Assembly (NCBI RefSeq): GCF_020179835.1
Contig: NZ_JAIUDA010000004.1
Location: 186,001-250,000 of the forward strand
From: Pantoea sp. alder81
GTDB lineage: Bacteria; Pseudomonadota; Gammaproteobacteria; Enterobacterales; Enterobacteriaceae
Reading direction: 5' to 3'
DNA: 64,000 nucleotides
Below, piece after piece: positions 8,119 to 16,962 of this stretch; within the stretch, counting starts at the first letter, position 1, and each line of letters begins with the position of its first letter. A program made the translations under genes and the position numbers. A model generated the notes under the pieces. The model searched no databases. It was not told where the DNA came from and worked only from the letters and a program-made list of their open reading frames with translations.

Positions 8119-9024
8119 ATGACCGCCCATGTCGACATCACAGCAAGCCAGGAACACGAACTTCACTCTTTGCAGCAATTATTGCAGGCGCATTTTGAGC
8201 AATTGCTGCCTGCGGGCCAGCCGACCGATCAGGTTCGTGCCGCAATGCGCGCCGGTGCGCTGGCGCCGGGTAAACGCATCCGTCCGCTGCTGCTGTTGTT
8301 GGCTGCGCGGGATATGGGCTGTAATGCATCGCAACATGGCATTCTTGATCTCGCCTGCGCAGTTGAAATGGTGCATGCCGCGTCGCTGATCCTCGATGAT
8401 ATTCCCTGCATGGATAATGCTCAGATGCGACGCGGTCGCCCAACGGTACATCGCGAATTTGGCGAAAGCGTGGCGATTCTGGCAGCGATTGCCCTGCTGA
8501 GCCGCGCCTTTGAAGTGATCGCCGTTGCGCCGGGTTTAGCCGACCTGCAGAAATCAGAGGCGATTGCCGAACTCTCTTCTGCCGTGGGTTTACAAGGTTT
8601 GGTGCAGGGCCAATTCCAGGATCTGCACCAGGGCACGCAATCGCGTAGTCCGGAAGCCGTGGCACTCACTAATGAACTCAAAACCAGCGTGCTGTTCCGT
8701 GCCACCTTGCAAATTGCGGCGATTGCCGCGGAAGCAACCCCCGCTATGCGCCAGAAACTCAGCTACTTCGCGCAGGATTTAGGTCAGGCTTTCCAGCTAC
8801 TCGACGATCTCGCAGACGGCAGTAAACACACCGGTAAGGACATCAATCAGGATCAGGGAAAATCGACGCTGGTACAGATGCTTGGTTCTGAAGGTGCTGA
8901 ACGCCGTCTGCGTGACCATTTGCGCAGTGCGGATGCGCATCTTGCCTGCGTCTGCCATCGTGGTATTGCTACCCGCCAATATATGCACGCCCTGTTTAAT
9001 CAACAGCTGGCGATGTTTCACTGA
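8119..9024 (+). CDS. crtE: Geranylgeranyl diphosphate synthase CrtE
   Basis: 301 residues. It condenses farnesyl and isopentenyl diphosphate to C20 GGPP, the first committed carotenoid step. The first aspartate-rich motif LILDDIPCMDN and the second LLDDLADG are intact, as are GKRIRP and the central LVQGQ. Overall it aligns with Pantoea CrtE but its N-terminal 30 residues differ clearly. The ATG at 8119 lacks a strong ribosome site (GGAAAG upstream). It is first in the operon, 14 bases ahead of crtX, so no idi gene lies between them. Confidence 0.95.
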   Translation: MTAHVDITASQEHELHSLQQLLQAHFEQLLPAGQPTDQVRAAMRAGALAPGKRIRPLLLLLAARDMGCNASQHGILDLACAVEMVHAASLILDDIPCMDNAQMRRGRPTVHREFGESVAILAAIALLSRAFEVIAVAPGLADLQKSEAIAELSSAVGLQGLVQGQFQDLHQGTQSRSPEAVALTNELKTSVLFRATLQIAAIAAEATPAMRQKLSYFAQDLGQAFQLLDDLADGSKHTGKDINQDQGKSTLVQMLGSEGAERRLRDHLRSADAHLACVCHRGIATRQYMHALFNQQLAMFH

Positions 9025-9038
9025 TCGCGGCGCTGCCA

Positions 9039-10310
9039 ATGGGGCATTTTGCCGTGATTGCGCCACCACTGTACAGCCACTTCCACGCGCTGCAGGCGTT
9101 GTCGCAGACGCTGATTGCGCGTGGCCACCGCATCACCTTTGTCCAACAGGACGATGCACGCCACCTGCTTGACGATGGATGCGTAAGTTTCAGCACTGTC
9201 GGTGAGCGCAGCCATCCGCCCGGCTCTTTAGCGCGGGTATTACAGCATCTGGCCTCGCCACTCTCTTTATGGCGTGTAATCGGTGATATCGCGGACAGTA
9301 CCGATATGCTGTGTCGTGAACTGCCAGCGCGCTTAACCTCGTTGCAAGTCGATGGTGTGATCACCGATCAAATGGAGGCGGCAGGCGGATTAGTTGCCGA
9401 AGCGTTGCAACTGCCCTTTGTTTCAGTGGCCTGTGCATTACCGGTCAATCGCGAACCTGGCATTCCCCTGGCGGTGATGCCGTTTCGTTTCGGCCAGGAT
9501 GATAAAGCACTGCAACGTTTTCAGGCCAGCCAGGATATTTATGATCGCCTGATGCAGCGCCACGGCGCGGTGATCAGTCACCATGCGCAAAAATGGGGAT
9601 TGCCCGATCGCCACAGCCTGCATCAGTGTTTGTCACCGCTAGCGCAGATTAGCCAGCTCGTTCCAGCATTTGATTTTCCGCGCCAGCATCTGCCCAACTG
9701 TTTTCATTCCGTTGGACTGCTGCGCGCATCAAAACCGCCCCGCGCAGCCACGGCCCCCTGGCCTGAGTTGCGACAGCCGGTGGTTTATGCCTCTTTTGGT
9801 ACCTTGCAAGGCCATCGTTTTCGCTTGTTCCTGCATCTCGCGCAAGCTTGCCGCAATCAGCAACTCTCGTTAGTCATCGCCCATTGTGGCGGCCTGGACG
9901 CCGATCAGGTGCACCAACTGGAGCGCGCCGGTGCCGCGTGGGTAACCGATTTTCTTGATCAGCAGGCCGCGCTGCAACATGCGCAACTGTTCATCACTCA
10001 TGCCGGACTCAACAGCACATTAGAATCACTGGAATGGGGCACCCCGATGCTGGCGCTGCCGCTGGCTTTTGACCAGCCCGGCGTGGCGTCACGTATTGCC
10101 TGGCACGGCGTCGGGCATCGCGCATCTCGCTTTAGCCGCGTGCATCAACTGGAGCTGCACCTGCAGCAACTTCTGGCGGATGAGGGCTATCGGCTGCGGA
10201 GCTCGCCGATTCAGGCGCAGCTTCAGCGCGCCGGTGGTTGCGAGCGCGCCGCAGACATTGTGGAGCAGGCATTAGGCCAGCAACGCGTTGTACTGGCGGA
10301 GGCGACCTGA
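9039..10310 (+). CDS. crtX: Zeaxanthin glucosyltransferase CrtX
   Basis: 423 residues. It transfers glucose from UDP-glucose to zeaxanthin, giving mono- and diglucosides. The UDP-glycosyltransferase signature lies in the C-terminal half (FITHAGLNSTLESLEWG ... LPLAFDQPGVA), with the acceptor-binding N-terminal domain starting MGHFAVIAPPLYSHFHALQ. Its stop overlaps the crtY start by one base (TGATG), so the two are coupled. Length fits the Pantoea family. Confidence 0.95.
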   Translation: MGHFAVIAPPLYSHFHALQALSQTLIARGHRITFVQQDDARHLLDDGCVSFSTVGERSHPPGSLARVLQHLASPLSLWRVIGDIADSTDMLCRELPARLTSLQVDGVITDQMEAAGGLVAEALQLPFVSVACALPVNREPGIPLAVMPFRFGQDDKALQRFQASQDIYDRLMQRHGAVISHHAQKWGLPDRHSLHQCLSPLAQISQLVPAFDFPRQHLPNCFHSVGLLRASKPPRAATAPWPELRQPVVYASFGTLQGHRFRLFLHLAQACRNQQLSLVIAHCGGLDADQVHQLERAGAAWVTDFLDQQAALQHAQLFITHAGLNSTLESLEWGTPMLALPLAFDQPGVASRIAWHGVGHRASRFSRVHQLELHLQQLLADEGYRLRSSPIQAQLQRAGGCERAADIVEQALGQQRVVLAEAT

Positions 10311-11476
10311 TGCCCGAACATTATGACGTGATTTTAGTGGGCGCTGGATTGGCTAACGGACTGATTGCATTGAAGCTACGTCAAAGCCAGCCGCAGTTGC
10401 GTATTCTTTTACTGGAAAGCCACACGCATCCGGCAGGCAATCATACCTGGTCCTTCCATCAGGACGATCTCAGCCCGGAACAGCTTCACTGGTTACAACC
10501 GTTGATTGCCTATCGCTGGCCGGGTTATCAGGTGCGTTTCCCCGCACTGCGCCGAAATCTAAATGAGGAATATTGCTCAATCACCTCTGCGGATTTTGCC
10601 CAACGGCTTTATGAGGTCATGGCGGAAGATCTGTGGATCGATACCCCGGTGAATGAGGTGCGACCCACACAGGTCACCCTTGCAGACGATCGCGTGCTGC
10701 ATGCTGCAGTGGTGATTGACGGTCGTGGCCTGCAACACACGCCGCATCTTCAACTCGGCTATCAGGCCTTTGTCGGTCAGGAGTGGCATCTGGCTAAGCC
10801 TCACGGTTTAACGCAGCCAATTTTGATGGATGCCACCGTCGATCAGCAGCAAGGCTACCGTTTTGTTTACACCTTACCGTTGAGTGCGGATCGTCTTTTA
10901 ATTGAAGATACGCACTACATCAATCAGCCCACGCTGGCAGAGCACACCGCGCGGCAGAATATCGCCGACTACGCCAAAGCGTACCACTGGCCATTGAGTC
11001 TTCTGCTGCGGGAAGAGCAAGGTTCGCTGCCGATCACGTTGAGTGGCGATATCGATGCTTTCTGGCAGCAACAGCGTGGTCAGCCATGCAGCGGGTTACG
11101 CGCGGGCTTGTTTCACGCCACCACCGGCTACTCGTTGCCCACGGCCATATCGCTGGCGGAGTTGACCGCTGGGTTACTGCCCTGTGATGCGGCAACGCTC
11201 AGTCGCGCCATCGAACAGTTTGCGCGCGAGCAATGGCGAACGCAGCGTTTTTTCCGTCTTCTCAACCGGATGCTGTTTTTGGCCGGACGCCCGGAGCAAC
11301 GCTGGCGTGTGATGCAGCGCTTTTACCGGCTCGATGCCGAATTAATCAGCCGCTTTTACGCCGGGCAACTCCGCCTCAGCGACAAAGCGCGCATTTTATG
11401 TGGCAAACCGCCGGTGCCGATCGGCGAAGCGGTACGCGCACTGATGATGACCTCTTCTAAACCAGGGAAGAAATAA
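10310..11476 (+). CDS. crtY: Lycopene beta-cyclase CrtY
   Basis: 388 residues. It cyclises both ends of lycopene to beta-carotene. The N-terminal dinucleotide-binding motif is DVILVGAGLANGLIALKL, and the bacterial cyclase motifs NHTWSFH and HATTGYSLP are present. The real start is the ATG at 10310, one base inside the crtX stop; a longer upstream reading overlaps crtX and lacks the family N-terminus. It also overlaps crtI by one base at 11476. Confidence 0.95.
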   Translation: MPEHYDVILVGAGLANGLIALKLRQSQPQLRILLLESHTHPAGNHTWSFHQDDLSPEQLHWLQPLIAYRWPGYQVRFPALRRNLNEEYCSITSADFAQRLYEVMAEDLWIDTPVNEVRPTQVTLADDRVLHAAVVIDGRGLQHTPHLQLGYQAFVGQEWHLAKPHGLTQPILMDATVDQQQGYRFVYTLPLSADRLLIEDTHYINQPTLAEHTARQNIADYAKAYHWPLSLLLREEQGSLPITLSGDIDAFWQQQRGQPCSGLRAGLFHATTGYSLPTAISLAELTAGLLPCDAATLSRAIEQFAREQWRTQRFFRLLNRMLFLAGRPEQRWRVMQRFYRLDAELISRFYAGQLRLSDKARILCGKPPVPIGEAVRALMMTSSKPGKK

Positions 11477-12957
11477 TGACACGCACCTATGTGATTGGCG
11501 CCGGTTTTGGCGGCCTGGCGCTGGCTATCCGGCTACAGGCGGCAGGCATTCCCACCACGCTACTTGAGCAGCGCGATAAACCCGGCGGACGCGCCTATGC
11601 CTGGCAGGAACAAGGCTTTACTTTTGATGCCGGGCCAACGGTGATCACCGATCCCACGGCGATTGAAGAGCTGTTTACGCTGGCCGGAAAATCACTCAGC
11701 GATTATGTCGAGTTAATGCCGGTTACGCCCTTCTATCGTTTGTGCTGGGAAGACGGTAAGCAGCTCAACTATGACAACAATCAACCGCTGCTGGAGCAGC
11801 AGATTGCCAACTTCAATCCGGCCGATGTGGCAGGTTATCGCCAGTTCCTCGCCTACTCACGCGAGGTGTTTAAAGAGGGCTATCTGAAACTGGGCACAGT
11901 ACCTTTTTTGCATTTCCGTGACATGCTGCGCGCCGGCCCTCAGCTCGGCCGATTGCAGGCGTGGCGCAGCGTTTACAGTATGGTGGCGAAATTTATACAG
12001 GACGATCACCTGCGCCAGGCATTCTCTTTTCACTCGCTGCTGGTTGGCGGTAATCCTTTTGCAACGTCTTCGATTTATACCTTGATTCATGCACTGGAAC
12101 GCGAATGGGGCGTATGGTTTCCGCGTGGCGGTACCGGCGCACTGGTGCAGGGTATGGCAAAGCTGTTTACCGACCTCGGTGGCGAACTGTTACTTAACGC
12201 TGAAGTAAGCCAGCTTGAGACGCAGGGCAATCGGATCAGTGCAGTGCAGCTGAAAGACGGTCGCCATTTTGCGGCAAAAGCCGTGGCATCGAATGCTGAT
12301 GTGGTGCATACCTATGATCGGTTGCTGCGTGGGCACCCCGCCGCCGGTAAACGCGCCGCCACGCTGAAACGTAAACGCATGAGTAACTCGTTATTTGTCC
12401 TTTACTTCGGTCTGAATCATCCGCATTCACAGTTGGCGCATCACACCGTGTGTTTTGGCCCGCGCTATCGCGAACTGATTGACGAGATTTTCAATAGCGA
12501 CCAGCTTTCAGACGATTTTTCGCTTTATCTGCATGCGCCCTGCTCCAGCGATCCCTCACTGGCTCCGGCAGGCTGTGGCAGTTTTTACGTATTGGCACCG
12601 GTGCCGCATCTCGGCACGGCGGCGATCGACTGGCAACAGGAAGGACCGCGTTTACGCGATCGCATTTTTGCTTATCTGGAGGAGCACTATATGCCGAGAC
12701 TACGTCAGCAACTGGTGACGCACCGCATGTTTACGCCGTTTGATTTTCGCGACACGCTGCACGCCCATCAGGGTTCAGCGTTTTCGCTGGAACCGATTTT
12801 GACGCAGAGCGCGTGGTTCCGCCCGCATAACCGCGATGCAGATATTGCTAATCTCTATCTGGTCGGGGCCGGCACACACCCTGGCGCCGGTGTACCTGGT
12901 GTGATTGGCTCGGCGAAAGCTACTGCGCAGTTGATGCAGGAGGATCTTGCTGGATGA
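11476..12957 (+). CDS. crtI: Phytoene desaturase CrtI
   Basis: 493 residues. It performs four desaturations of phytoene to lycopene using FAD. The N-terminal FAD motif YVIGAGFGGLALAIRLQA is followed by LLEQRDKPGGRAY. The C-terminal bacterial-type phytoene desaturase signature is NLYLVGAGTHPGAGVPG. It is the most conserved protein of the cluster relative to known Pantoea CrtI. The start codon overlaps the crtY stop (TAATG), and its end overlaps crtB by four bases (ATGA). Confidence 0.97.
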   Translation: MTRTYVIGAGFGGLALAIRLQAAGIPTTLLEQRDKPGGRAYAWQEQGFTFDAGPTVITDPTAIEELFTLAGKSLSDYVELMPVTPFYRLCWEDGKQLNYDNNQPLLEQQIANFNPADVAGYRQFLAYSREVFKEGYLKLGTVPFLHFRDMLRAGPQLGRLQAWRSVYSMVAKFIQDDHLRQAFSFHSLLVGGNPFATSSIYTLIHALEREWGVWFPRGGTGALVQGMAKLFTDLGGELLLNAEVSQLETQGNRISAVQLKDGRHFAAKAVASNADVVHTYDRLLRGHPAAGKRAATLKRKRMSNSLFVLYFGLNHPHSQLAHHTVCFGPRYRELIDEIFNSDQLSDDFSLYLHAPCSSDPSLAPAGCGSFYVLAPVPHLGTAAIDWQQEGPRLRDRIFAYLEEHYMPRLRQQLVTHRMFTPFDFRDTLHAHQGSAFSLEPILTQSAWFRPHNRDADIANLYLVGAGTHPGAGVPGVIGSAKATAQLMQEDLAG

Positions 12958-13883
12958 ATCGCCAACCCTTGCTTGAGCAAGTGACTCAGACCATGGCGGT
13001 CGGCTCGAAAAGCTTTGCCACCGCTGCGAAATTATTCGATGCGCCCACGCGCCGCAGCACACTGATGCTGTATGCGTGGTGTCGTCACTGTGACGATGTG
13101 ATTGACGGACAAACGCTGGGCGAAGGCGGTACACAGCATGTTGTGGAAGATGCCGAAGCACGCATGCTGCATCTGCAAATTGAAACTCGCCGCGCCTACA
13201 GCGGTGCGCACATGGATGAGCCAGCCTTTAAGGCGTTCCAGGAAGTGGCCTTAATCCACCAGTTACCTCCCCAACTGGCGTTCGATCATCTGGAGGGCTT
13301 TGCGATGGATGCGCGTGAGGCGCGCTACGTAACGTTCGAGGATACCCTACGTTATTGCTATCACGTTGCGGGAGTAGTCGGCCTGATGATGGCTCGCGTA
13401 ATGGGAGTTCGCGATGAAGCGGTGCTGGACCGCGCCTGCGATTTGGGGCTGGCCTTCCAGCTCACCAACATTGCGCGTGACATCGTTGAGGATGCGCAGA
13501 ATGGACGCTGTTACCTGCCGCAAAGCTGGCTGGATGAAGCGGGCTTAACTGGCCAGAACCTGGCCGATCCGCAACATCGCGCCGTCCTGGCGCCTCTGGC
13601 GGCGCGACTGGTGAGCGAGGCGGAACCCTATTATCACTCGGCACGCTCTGGTTTACCTGGGTTGCCGCTGCGCTCCGCGTGGGCTATTGCCACCGCGCGC
13701 GGCGTCTATCGTGAAATCGGTGTGAAGGTGCAACATGCGGGTGAACACGCCTGGGACACGCGACAACGCACCAGCAGCGGCGAAAAACTGACGCTGCTGG
13801 TGAAAGGTGCCGGACTGGCGCTTACTTCTCGGCTGACTCGTCCGGAGTCACGTCCTGAGGGGTTGTGGCAGCGTCCGCGTTAA
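12954..13883 (+). CDS. crtB: Phytoene synthase CrtB
   Basis: 309 residues. It joins two GGPP molecules head to head into phytoene. Both aspartate-rich motifs of squalene/phytoene synthases are present: HCDDVIDG near the N-terminus and NIARDIVEDAQNGRCYLP in the middle. It is the last gene of the plus-strand operon. Its final 62 bases overlap the 3' end of the convergent crtZ gene, so the two transcripts are antisense there. Confidence 0.96.
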   Translation: MNRQPLLEQVTQTMAVGSKSFATAAKLFDAPTRRSTLMLYAWCRHCDDVIDGQTLGEGGTQHVVEDAEARMLHLQIETRRAYSGAHMDEPAFKAFQEVALIHQLPPQLAFDHLEGFAMDAREARYVTFEDTLRYCYHVAGVVGLMMARVMGVRDEAVLDRACDLGLAFQLTNIARDIVEDAQNGRCYLPQSWLDEAGLTGQNLADPQHRAVLAPLAARLVSEAEPYYHSARSGLPGLPLRSAWAIATARGVYREIGVKVQHAGEHAWDTRQRTSSGEKLTLLVKGAGLALTSRLTRPESRPEGLWQRPR

Positions 13884-14352
13884 CAGACTTGTGGCGCTGT
13901 CTAAGCGCCGCCTGCAACTTATGCAACGGCGGCGCATAGAGAAAGCCGAATGAGACGCACCCCTCGCGCCCCCGCACCGCATGATGCATGCGGTGCGCCA
14001 TATACAGGCGCTTAAGGTAACCTTTCCGCGGAATGTAGCGGAACGGCCAGCGCTGATGCACCAGGCCATCGTGCACCATAAAATAGAGTGCGCCGTACAA
14101 GGTCACGCCCGCGCCAATCCACTGTAGCGGCCAATAGCCGTTTACACCGATGTAAATCAGCGCAATCGCCATGAACATAAACACCACGGCATAGAGATCG
14201 TTTAGTTCAAACTTACCGTCGTGCGGTTCATGGTGTGACAAATGCCAGCCCCAGCCCCAACTGTGCATGATGTACTTATGCGACAGCGCCGCCACCACTT
14301 CCATCACCACCACTGACGCCAGCAAAATCAGCGTATTCCATAACCAATGCAT
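13822..14352 (-). CDS. crtZ: Beta-carotene hydroxylase CrtZ
   Basis: 176 residues. This membrane di-iron enzyme hydroxylates beta-carotene at C3 and C3' to give zeaxanthin, the CrtX substrate. All four histidine boxes are visible: HKYIMH, HLSHHEPH, HDGLVHQ and HRMHHA. Three to four hydrophobic segments lie between them. The ATG at 14352 gives the family N-terminus MHWLWNTLILLASV; no strong ribosome site precedes it (GGACG only). It is transcribed towards crtB from its own promoter. Confidence 0.95.
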   Translation of the reverse strand: MHWLWNTLILLASVVVMEVVAALSHKYIMHSWGWGWHLSHHEPHDGKFELNDLYAVVFMFMAIALIYIGVNGYWPLQWIGAGVTLYGALYFMVHDGLVHQRWPFRYIPRKGYLKRLYMAHRMHHAVRGREGCVSFGFLYAPPLHKLQAALRQRHKSVNADAATTPQDVTPDESAEK

Positions 14353-14442
14353 CGTGCGTCCATTTGTGTTGAAAGGAGGCTTTAAAGGTGGACGCGGATG
14401 GAGGGAGAGGCAAGTCAATTCGGGGAAAATTTAGCTTTCATG

Positions 14443-14473
14443 TTTGATGGACGCACACCGTGCGCCCATCAAA
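14443..14473 (-). terminator. Strong hairpin after nucleoside hydrolase
   Basis: TTTGATGG (14443-14450) plus CGCAC pair with GTGCG plus CCATCAAA (ending 14473), with one A-C mismatch and a 3-base loop. On the minus strand it follows the nucleoside hydrolase stop by two bases. No clear U-run follows, so it may act as a terminator or an RNA-stabilising end. Confidence 0.55.
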
Positions 14474-14475
14474 TA

Positions 14476-15450
14476 CTAGCGGGTAATGATTTTCACGATA
14501 TCGCTGACGATCTTATGCCCATCAATCCGCGTACACACATGAACATTGGCAGGTACATCACGCAGCGGCACGGTTTGACCCAGGGTTAATCGCCCGGCGG
14601 TTTCAATACCAATCGCCATTGCGGTAAATTCCCCTACCTGTGCATCCGCTGCAACGGCGACCGCGAGCGGATCGTACAACACGCACCCTTCCGACCAGTC
14701 AAACATTGGCGCGTCGAAGTAGCAGGCGCACACTTGCTTAAACAGTTGATTAAGCGGCTTGTCATCACCAATACCAACCAGATGTTCACGCGTCAGGACT
14801 AATCCAGCATCCGCGTTGGTGACATCCAGACTGACCATCGAGAGTGGAATTCCCGAACGGAATACAATGTCAGCGGCTTGCGGATCGAACCAGATATTGC
14901 ACTCCGCTACCGGCGTGATATTGCCGCGACCCCATTTCGCATCAATGCCTAACGCACCTGCCATCATTACGACGTCTTTGATCAATGGCGCGATATCGGG
15001 CGCCTTAATCAGTGCCAGCGCGAGGTTACTCTGTGCGCCGATACACACCAGCGTGATTTCGCCCGGATGCTGGCGTACCAAATCAATGATCAACTCACTG
15101 GCGTGCTGACCACAGTGTGAATCTTCCAGCGCGGGCAGCGCAATACTGCCTTCCTGCCCACGCGGACCTTGATATGCCTTTTGCAGCAGCTCGGGTAAGG
15201 CGCCGCTCATCGGCGTTGCCTGCCCTATCGCGACCGGGATATCACTACGCCCTGCTACCTGCAGAATACGGGTGGCACAGCGCGCACCCAGCGCCGGCGG
15301 GCAATTGCCAAACACGGTGGTAATGGCCAGTAAATCCAGCCGCGGATCTTGTAGAGCCAGCATGATGGCGATGGGATCGTCTGCATCGGTGCCGGGAATC
15401 CCGATAGCCGGATCGGTATCAATAATGATTTTACGTGCGCTCACAGTCAC
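14476..15450 (-). CDS. Nucleoside hydrolase (IUNH family)
   Basis: 324 residues. It should hydrolyse the N-glycosidic bond of nucleosides to ribose and base. The calcium/ribose-binding motif begins IIIDTDP and continues after a short insert with GTDADDPIAIM. The C-terminal YDPLAVAVA stretch also matches the family. The start lies three bases after the stop of the periplasmic binding-protein gene, so both are one operon. That suggests the binding protein delivers the nucleoside or the released sugar. Confidence 0.88.
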   Translation of the reverse strand: MTVSARKIIIDTDPAIGIPGTDADDPIAIMLALQDPRLDLLAITTVFGNCPPALGARCATRILQVAGRSDIPVAIGQATPMSGALPELLQKAYQGPRGQEGSIALPALEDSHCGQHASELIIDLVRQHPGEITLVCIGAQSNLALALIKAPDIAPLIKDVVMMAGALGIDAKWGRGNITPVAECNIWFDPQAADIVFRSGIPLSMVSLDVTNADAGLVLTREHLVGIGDDKPLNQLFKQVCACYFDAPMFDWSEGCVLYDPLAVAVAADAQVGEFTAMAIGIETAGRLTLGQTVPLRDVPANVHVCTRIDGHKIVSDIVKIITR

Positions 15451-15453
15451 TCC

Positions 15454-16431
15454 TTACAGGCCCATTTTGATCAGTTTCTGCATGTTGTCTTTGTCCAGAC
15501 TTTCCAGGCTGTCACCAAACAGTGTGTGATTGGCGTTATCGACGCGCATTTTGCCCATACCTTCTATTTGCGTGCTTTCTGTTATCGGTTTGCCCTCTGC
15601 CACCATTTTGCCGATGCGCACAAACAACTCACCTGCGGTCATTGGATTCCAGATATAGCCGCCTTTAATGTTGCCGTTACGCACCAGGGTCTGAGCCTGA
15701 CTTGGGCTGTAAGCCCCCACTACGCACACTTTGTCTTTAGCACCCCGTTCCTGCACCGCACGGCCTGCACCCACCGGGCCTGGCGAACCAAATGCCATCA
15801 TCCCTTTGAAATCAGGATATTTGAGCATCATCTCTTTGGTGACGCGCATCGAATCATCCACTGATTCACCCGTACCGAATAGATCGCCGACCTGCTGCAT
15901 TTTTGGATAATGCTGTTTCTGATAATCAATGGCGGACTGCGCCCATACGCGGTGCAGCGGGATGGTTAAACTGCCGACGATAATGGAATACTGCCCCTGC
16001 TCGTGCATACATTGCGCCATGAGTTGCATATGACGCTCGCCGAAGGATTTCGCATCCACCAATTCAAAATCCCAGTCGGCATATTTCTGACCCGGTGATT
16101 CATGCACGATAACTTTGATGCCGGCATCTTTGGCTTTTTTCAGCACCGGCTCCAGCGCGGCCGGATCGACAGGCACCACACCAATGATATCCACCTTCTG
16201 CACAATCAGGTCTTCGATAGCTTTCACCTGCTGTGCCGGATCCTGCGCGATCGGGCCGACCTGCCACGCATTGATACCTTCTTTAGCCGCCTCCTTTTTG
16301 ATGCCCTCTTCCATCGAGTTAAACCAGGCGTTGCCGCCCACTTTGACTACCACGCCCATTTTGAGCGGTTCTGCAGCGAAGGCGCTGCTGCAAAGGGCAA
16401 GAGAGATTAAGGCTGCTGATATTTTTTTCAT
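15454..16431 (-). CDS. Periplasmic sugar-binding protein (RbsB/LsrB type), orphan
   Basis: 325 residues with a clear Sec signal peptide (MKKISAALISLALCSSAFA, then AEP). The mature part reads as a two-lobe periplasmic-binding protein of the ribose/rhamnose/AI-2 group (AQQVKAIEDLIVQKVDIIGVVPVDP). No permease or ATPase of this importer class lies nearby, so it must borrow a transporter or act in sensing. It precedes the nucleoside hydrolase by three bases. The ATG at 16431 has GGTGA upstream; an in-frame ATG at 16443 is also possible. Confidence 0.82.
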   Translation of the reverse strand: MKKISAALISLALCSSAFAAEPLKMGVVVKVGGNAWFNSMEEGIKKEAAKEGINAWQVGPIAQDPAQQVKAIEDLIVQKVDIIGVVPVDPAALEPVLKKAKDAGIKVIVHESPGQKYADWDFELVDAKSFGERHMQLMAQCMHEQGQYSIIVGSLTIPLHRVWAQSAIDYQKQHYPKMQQVGDLFGTGESVDDSMRVTKEMMLKYPDFKGMMAFGSPGPVGAGRAVQERGAKDKVCVVGAYSPSQAQTLVRNGNIKGGYIWNPMTAGELFVRIGKMVAEGKPITESTQIEGMGKMRVDNANHTLFGDSLESLDKDNMQKLIKMGL

Positions 16432-16962
16432 TATGTTCACCATTATTGTCTTTGTAGGTTTTTGAAATGTCGGAGGAAGACATAACGTGCTGGTCGGTAA
16501 AAAATTGTGCTAACGAGGAAATAAGTTAGAGGAATCGTTGGGTGAAAATTGTGCACAGGCCGAGATTATCCGCACGGACTTTAGCTTGATGGCCAGTTGT
16601 GAGAACGATCCGAGATCAAATGCAAAATGGATGTGGTTGCATTTTAATCAGCGAGATTCATCACAACTGAATGGATTAAACTGCATTGCAATTTTCACTA
16701 TCCGGATTAGCGAGAAATGAATCAGCAAAAGGTTGATGCCCGAGTGTGACGGTTTATGTGTGGATGACTGTTTTATGCACATTCCCGGCGATGCCTTCGA
16801 TGAATATAGAGACCGACTGCAATAAGGCTGAAAACTTTACAATTCAAAATGTCCTCGCTAGTATTCCCCCCTCTCAGCGGAAATGAACTGCTGCGTAAGC
16901 GTTAACGTCAATCAACGCACCATATGCAGAATTGTTCTGCCTCAACTCTATGGTGCGCAAAT
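16432..16962. promoter_or_regulatory. 531-base non-coding gap between divergent genes
   Basis: No supported gene; an ORF at 16538-16720 has no family features. It holds AAAATTGTGC twice (16501-16510 and 16545-16554), the second running into the palindrome TGTGCACA (16550-16557). An inverted repeat AAATGCAA/TTGCATTT lies at 16618-16644. These are plausible operator sites for the binding-protein operon or the transporter gene, but no regulator gene is adjacent. Confidence 0.35.

Noticed and set aside
8138..8665. 175-codon antisense frame across crtE
   Set aside because: Low-complexity, Arg/Pro-rich reading opposite a clear CrtE; no start signal and no family features.
16538..16720. 60-codon frame in the gap before the NimT-like gene
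   Set aside because: No ribosome site, no domain and no membrane segment; it spans inverted repeats that look regulatory.
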